Shown here in pieces: positions 60,082 through 64,000 of a stretch of 64,000 nt of DNA (its first letter is position 1; each line of letters opens with the position of its first letter). The stretch lies in contig CBDDDW010000027.1 of NCBI GenBank assembly GCA_965226805.1, forward strand, positions 124,001 through 188,000, in the 5' to 3' direction. This stretch comes from CBDDDW01 sp965226805. Lineage in GTDB: Bacteria > Chloroflexota > Dehalococcoidia > Lucifugimonadales > JAGWBF01. The translations under genes and the position numbers were made by a program. Below the pieces are notes generated by a model. It did not search any database and had not been told where the DNA came from. It worked only from the letters and a program-made list of their open reading frames with translations.

Positions 60082-60558
60082 CTAGGATTGAGAGAGCGGA
60101 GCTACTATTCCCTTCGCTCTGTCCACGGAGAGCTTGCCCATTAGCCGATGGTCCACGCTGATCACCGGCCCCTGAGAGCAAGCTCCTAGACAGGTGTTGA
60201 AGCGCACTGTAACGTTTCCATCCGCGGTGGACCCCTCGCCTTCCATGCCCAAGGCCTCCAGCGCCGCCTTAATCACTTCCATGGCGCCCTGCACATGGCA
60301 GGAGGACCCCCAGCACAGCTCCACCACGTGACTCCCGGGAGGGGCGAACCGAAAGTTGGTGTAGAACGATGCGACTCCCCATACGTCGTTTACCGTGGAT
60401 TGGGTGAAGCTGGCCACTTCCTCGATAGATTCCTCGGGGATATAGCCTAACTCGTCCTGGACGGCGAGGAGGGCGGAAAGGAGGGTCATCGTAGTCTGCT
60501 TCTGGGAGTTAAGTGCCGCGATCACGCGGTCCTTTAACTCTTCTGTTCCGGTGGTCAT
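60082..60558 (-). CDS. NuoE-like 2Fe-2S subunit
   Basis: 158 residues. A helical start (TLLSALLAVQDELGYIPEES) and a thioredoxin-like domain with the cluster cysteines in CWGSSCHVQGA and CLGACSQGP. It is the NADH-linked electron entry partner of the NuoF-like protein. First gene of the cluster. Confidence 0.93.
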   Translation of the reverse strand: MTTGTEELKDRVIAALNSQKQTTMTLLSALLAVQDELGYIPEESIEEVASFTQSTVNDVWGVASFYTNFRFAPPGSHVVELCWGSSCHVQGAMEVIKAALEALGMEGEGSTADGNVTVRFNTCLGACSQGPVISVDHRLMGKLSVDRAKGIVAPLSQS

Positions 60559-60793
60559 TCGCCGCCCCCAGATTCGGGACTATACTTCAGCTAACCGTAA
60601 TGCCCCACAGCCGACAGGCTGGCCGCGGACCGCCAGGCCGCTCGTGATTTTTGTAACGAACCGCCACGGCAAGGCAATAGTAACACAGGGGCCTGGACCT
60701 TTCAACGATAAAAACGCCTGCCTGCTTGGGCAGGGCCGTAGCTAGGATCGTAGGACAAACGCAACGCAGTTGCGGGCTTCAGCCGGAGTCGGA

Positions 60794-62038
60794 CTAGGGA
60801 GTGCCCCTGGCATACATAACGGCCCCTCTGACCCCGTGGGCAGTCAGCTGCGTCTTGTCCACAAAGGTCAGGTGAAGCGCTCCGCTGCCGTCCACTCCGA
60901 GGGAGACCTGCTGTCCCAGGGACCCGTCTCCAGAAGTGAACACGGTTTCTATGCTCCACTTTGAACCTTCCCATCGGGCGAGCTTGATTATCTCCTCATC
61001 GGAATAGGCGATGAGGGGAACACCGCTGGGGTCCAACACCAGTGAGCTGTTCTTCCTGGCACCCAGATGGCCGAGGACCACATTGTCAAGTTTGTCGACA
61101 CGCTGGCTGTTCCACTGAGCACCGTCCCAGGCCGCAAACTTGATATGGCCGCTGGTGGGGCTCTCAAACTCGTAATAGCTGACGGCAGGATTACCCTGTT
61201 CATCCAGCACCATCGACGGAAAGCGGCCCACGTCTCCTCCGCTATCCACTTCCGAGATCGTCCACTGGTCGTCGTCACTCTTTGAAGCGTACCTCAGGGC
61301 CTGGAGGGAATCGTCGTACCAGACCACATAGGGACGGTCCTGAGAGTCCAGGACTATGCCTGTCCCGAACTCATAAGGTATAGGTCCGCTGCCCACCTCC
61401 TCCACTTCCCAGTCATCCCCGTCGAAGGTGGCGTACTCAATTCCGGATTGGCCCCCGAACTGGCTGGGGTCGATGGTCGCAGTGTGGGGCCGGCCGGCGG
61501 AATCGATAGCCAGGCTGTTGTCCCAACCATCGTGGCCCGGGTGATTGACGTTGTGGACTACCCATTCGCCATCCCTCAGGACAGCGTAAGCCCCGTCTTC
61601 AGTATCGTGATTATGCCAGGCGATATGGGCCACGCCTTCTTGATCGAGCTGAATCTCTAGAGGACCGTAGAAATACCCGGCGGCTACCTCCGTGATGGCC
61701 CAGCTGCCGGTGTCGAGCACCGCGTAATTGAGAAAGCCGGGCAGCGCCTCTAACATATATGCGATGTGCGGCGTCCCGTCAGGGTGCACCGCCAGCGAGG
61801 GCTTTGCACCGTCTTCGTCCACCGTTGATACCTCCCAGCGATACTTGGCGCCGGGATCAAGCGCCGTGTCAGCGGGAGTCGCCGTGCCGATCGGCCCCTG
61901 GGTCGGTGTGGGAGTAGCTGTCGGTGTCGCGGTGGGGATGGGAGTCGCGGTCGGGGTGGGGGTGGCTTCCCCTCCGCAGCCAGCGGCGATGAGAAGCACG
62001 ATGACCGAAAGCAGTCCAACATTCCAGGGTCGTATCAT
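60794..62038 (-). CDS. Secreted lipoprotein with Thr/Pro linker and beta repeats
   Basis: 414 residues from ATG 62036-62038 (GAGGTG upstream). Signal peptide to lipobox IAAGC (Cys21), then a linker of TPTATPIPTATP-type repeats (about 26-50), then several beta units with the recurrent wording D-x-x-G-x-P-x-I-A (PDGTPHIAY, QEGVAHIAWH, SAGRPHTAT, SQDRPYVVW, EQGNPAVSYY, PSGVPLIAYS, GSGALHLTF). This suggests a bladed propeller exposed outside the cell. Role unknown: carbohydrate, ligand or surface binding. Confidence 0.8.
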   Translation of the reverse strand: MIRPWNVGLLSVIVLLIAAGCGGEATPTPTATPIPTATPTATPTPTQGPIGTATPADTALDPGAKYRWEVSTVDEDGAKPSLAVHPDGTPHIAYMLEALPGFLNYAVLDTGSWAITEVAAGYFYGPLEIQLDQEGVAHIAWHNHDTEDGAYAVLRDGEWVVHNVNHPGHDGWDNSLAIDSAGRPHTATIDPSQFGGQSGIEYATFDGDDWEVEEVGSGPIPYEFGTGIVLDSQDRPYVVWYDDSLQALRYASKSDDDQWTISEVDSGGDVGRFPSMVLDEQGNPAVSYYEFESPTSGHIKFAAWDGAQWNSQRVDKLDNVVLGHLGARKNSSLVLDPSGVPLIAYSDEEIIKLARWEGSKWSIETVFTSGDGSLGQQVSLGVDGSGALHLTFVDKTQLTAHGVRGAVMYARGTP

Positions 62039-62125
62039 TAGCACACCTCGTAATGTTGGATGAGGATTGCACCGTCTCGGATTCACGCTCCCGCTCGGAC
62101 GATTACCCCCGGTGCCCTGTTGTTG

Positions 62126-63202
62126 CTAACCCGAATCCGGAGCGACCCTGGATACCTTCCGCCGCAGTGGCGAGCTGACCTGGTGCAGGCATCTCAGAAT
62201 CTCCCAGTTGGCATTGAGTAGTCCAGTCTCGTGGTAGGGGATCGATTGCTCTTGGCAAAACTCCCTCACGATGCGTTGGGCCCGCGGCAGCTTGTTCATG
62301 GGCATGGTGGGGAACAGGTGGTGCTCGATCTGGAGGTTGAGTCCTCCGTACAACATCCGGGTGATGAATCCGCCCTTGATGTTCCGAGCGGTCACTATCT
62401 GCTGGCGGAGGAATCCGATCTGGCTATCATTGCCAATCATGGGCATACCCTTGTGGTTAGGCGCGAAGACATTTCCCAGGTACAGGCCCGTCAGGGCCTG
62501 ATGAACCAACAGGAACAGCGTGGCATGCAGGGGAGGCAGGAAAGTATACAGGAGTCCGAAGTAAGCGACAAAGTGAGCGACCGTGGCTATTGACTCGGCC
62601 CTGGGGTATCTGACGTCCCTCCCGCGCATCAAATACTGGGCGCCGTCCGCGCGAATGCTGAACGCCTCCAGCATCATCATGGGGAAGAAGAAAAATGCCT
62701 GGTACCTCACGACCCACCGGTACAGCCCCTTCTTTTCGAGAGCCTGCTCTTCTGTGAAGGCCAGCAGGGGTAGGTTGACGTCGAAGTCCTGGTCCACATT
62801 GTTGGGATTCTTGTGGTGGCGGTTGTGCTTATCGACCCACCAGCTGCGGCCCAAACCAATCAGAGAAGTCACGATGATAAGCAGATGGTCGTTCCTACGG
62901 ACAGACCGATATATCTGCAGGTGGCCGCCGTCATGGCCTAGGAACCCGATCTGGCCAAAGACGAAGGCCATGAACGCCGCGTTCAGCAGATGCAACCAGA
63001 GGCTTTCCGCGATCACCAGGAACGTCACACTCAGGCCCAACAGCGCGAAGGTCAGAAGGATCTTGCAAGCGTAGAAAACGGGCTGTTTCTCCAACAGCCC
63101 GCTCTGCACGATAAGACGCTTCAGCTTGGCGAACTCGTCGCCCCGATCCGGCTGCCCTGCCACCTCGGATAAAGGAGCGGCTACCTGCGAAAGCCTGGCC
63201 AT
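62126..63202 (-). CDS. Membrane fatty acid desaturase
   Basis: Di-iron desaturase inserting a double bond into membrane acyl chains, 358 residues. Histidine boxes: H90-DGG-H94, H126-NR-H129-H130 and Q-I-E-H-H-L-F-P near residue 292. Four helices surround them. The arrangement matches acyl-lipid desaturases (DesA/DesC/Delta-6-like). No fused cytochrome b5. It would use O2 and a ferredoxin-like donor, which suits an aerobic host. Confidence 0.92.
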   Translation of the reverse strand: MARLSQVAAPLSEVAGQPDRGDEFAKLKRLIVQSGLLEKQPVFYACKILLTFALLGLSVTFLVIAESLWLHLLNAAFMAFVFGQIGFLGHDGGHLQIYRSVRRNDHLLIIVTSLIGLGRSWWVDKHNRHHKNPNNVDQDFDVNLPLLAFTEEQALEKKGLYRWVVRYQAFFFFPMMMLEAFSIRADGAQYLMRGRDVRYPRAESIATVAHFVAYFGLLYTFLPPLHATLFLLVHQALTGLYLGNVFAPNHKGMPMIGNDSQIGFLRQQIVTARNIKGGFITRMLYGGLNLQIEHHLFPTMPMNKLPRAQRIVREFCQEQSIPYHETGLLNANWEILRCLHQVSSPLRRKVSRVAPDSG

Positions 63203-63333
63203 AAATTTACCTACCCACCTCTATCTCTTAGCTGTTTGAACAGAGCGGGCCGAGCCAGTACAAGACGGCGGGGCGCCTTGGTTCGCCCGCCCCCGCCCGT
63301 TTCCAGACCCTTTACTACCGGTGGTCGTCTTCT

Positions 63334-64000
63334 TCACGACAGCCCCCTGTCCTCCAGGACCTTTTCCACCACCTGCTTGCCGAGCCTCACGCTGTAGTTA
63401 GTCCCCCGGTCTTCGGGGTAGATCTGAGTAGTGTTGGCCAAGTAGAGGCCCTTTATGGGTGTGCGCAGGTCGGGTATTTTCTGGCTGTAGTTCACTCCGA
63501 TAATGGGCTGGGCCGCATCCACCTTGTGGTGATGATATTCCTGGATCCACGACCGGTCAAAGCTGGGATTGATCCTACTTAGATGCGGGAGAAACTCCGC
63601 GAGCAACTCTTCTCCACTCATCTGGTAAAGGGGATTCTCCCTGCTAGGATAGTTGGAGAAGTATACCACATGCTTGCCCCCGTAAAGCGAGGGGTCGACG
63701 AAGTTGGTCTGCTCTATGACACCCACGAAGGGCATCGTCCGGTCCGCTATATTCAGCCAGTATTTATGAGTCAAGGGCCTGTCCAGCACCAGTATCAGGA
63801 GGACCGCGGCCAGATAGGTCACGTTGACCAGCTTGCTTTCGTAATCCTTGGGCAAGGGAGGGACCAGCCTTACGAATACGTAAGATGGTGTGGTAGCGAT
63901 TACCGCGTCGAACGGGTGTATTTCCGGGTCTTTCCCGGCCAGCTCTATCTCCATCCCAGTTGCTCTCCCATCCTCCACCACGACCTTCTGTACTCCCGCC
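63334..64000 (-). CDS. FAD-dependent amine-oxidase-like protein, C-terminal part (cut by window edge)
   Basis: At least 222 codons; the N-terminus lies beyond the right edge. The end has the family's FAD-closing segment (GLYLANTTQIYPEDRGTNYS, then VRLGKQVVEKVL). Inside are the DAVIATTPSYVFVRLVPP strand and a beta-rich substrate domain. Resembles protoporphyrinogen-oxidase/UDP-galactopyranose-mutase-like oxidases of the amine oxidase superfamily. Substrate unknown. Confidence 0.8.
   Translation of the reverse strand, partial: AGVQKVVVEDGRATGMEIELAGKDPEIHPFDAVIATTPSYVFVRLVPPLPKDYESKLVNVTYLAAVLLILVLDRPLTHKYWLNIADRTMPFVGVIEQTNFVDPSLYGGKHVVYFSNYPSRENPLYQMSGEELLAEFLPHLSRINPSFDRSWIQEYHHHKVDAAQPIIGVNYSQKIPDLRTPIKGLYLANTTQIYPEDRGTNYSVRLGKQVVEKVLEDRGLS

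Overview
The window looks like chromosomal DNA of a member of the Chloroflexota, most like the Dehalococcoidia/SAR202 side of that phylum. This is inferred from gene content, not from a marker-gene tree. The supporting traits are an alternative complex III (Act) operon joined to a cytochrome c maturation block, a split glycine decarboxylase (gcvPA/gcvPB), a CHASE4-HAMP-cyclase, a thiolase-DUF35 pair, and families of short palindromic repeats in many gaps. No tRNA, rRNA, CRISPR array or autonomous insertion sequence was found.

Layout. 1-1326: str operon (rpsL, rpsG, start of fusA), minus strand, with a good promoter upstream. 1437-3827: a 14-TM drug exporter and a small unknown gene. 4048-8694: phosphate operon pstS-pstC-pstA-pstB-phoU. 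8855-9625: crotonase-fold protein lacking both hydratase glutamates. 10075-12085: coaX-coaBC, plus strand. 12224-14927: HpcH/HpaI aldolase and a CHASE4-HAMP-nucleotide cyclase broken by two single-base homopolymer insertions. 15199-23570: a heterodimeric ABC exporter followed by gcvT-gcvH-gcvPA-gcvPB. 24193-30412: aldehyde dehydrogenase, a frameshifted membrane protein, a DPM1-like glycosyltransferase, a DUF35/thiolase pair and a ROK kinase. 30612-44064: thirteen co-oriented genes for alternative complex III and cytochrome c assembly. 44324-45760: a small Tat-signal protein and an HSDR_N-like nuclease. 45887-49943: the most unusual part, with three genes carrying in-frame UGA codons where their families have cysteine. 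Each has a bacterial-SECIS-like hairpin just downstream. They are an ArsM-like methyltransferase, a DsrE-like UxxU protein and an ArsC/Spx-like UxxC protein, interleaved with mutL and a HAD phosphatase. 50155-53402: DUF559 protein and mutS. 53652-60558: a membrane protein, an FNR-like reductase and a NuoE/NuoF/FdhA-like NAD-linked molybdopterin complex whose catalytic subunit lacks the usual Sec/Cys. 60794-64000: a lipoprotein, a fatty acid desaturase and the C-terminal part of an FAD oxidoreductase.

How it fits together. The genes suggest a respiring bacterium that oxidises quinol through alternative complex III and c-type cytochromes, feeds electrons from an NAD-linked dehydrogenase module, degrades acyl or sterol-like compounds, and uses selenium. 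UGA is an ordinary stop in many genes here (for example pstS and pstC), so the internal UGAs need local recoding. Ordinary gene calling would truncate all three selenoprotein genes. At least four repeat families occupy the gaps. One of them supplies the end of mutS, and another supplies the stop codon of the gene at 25906.
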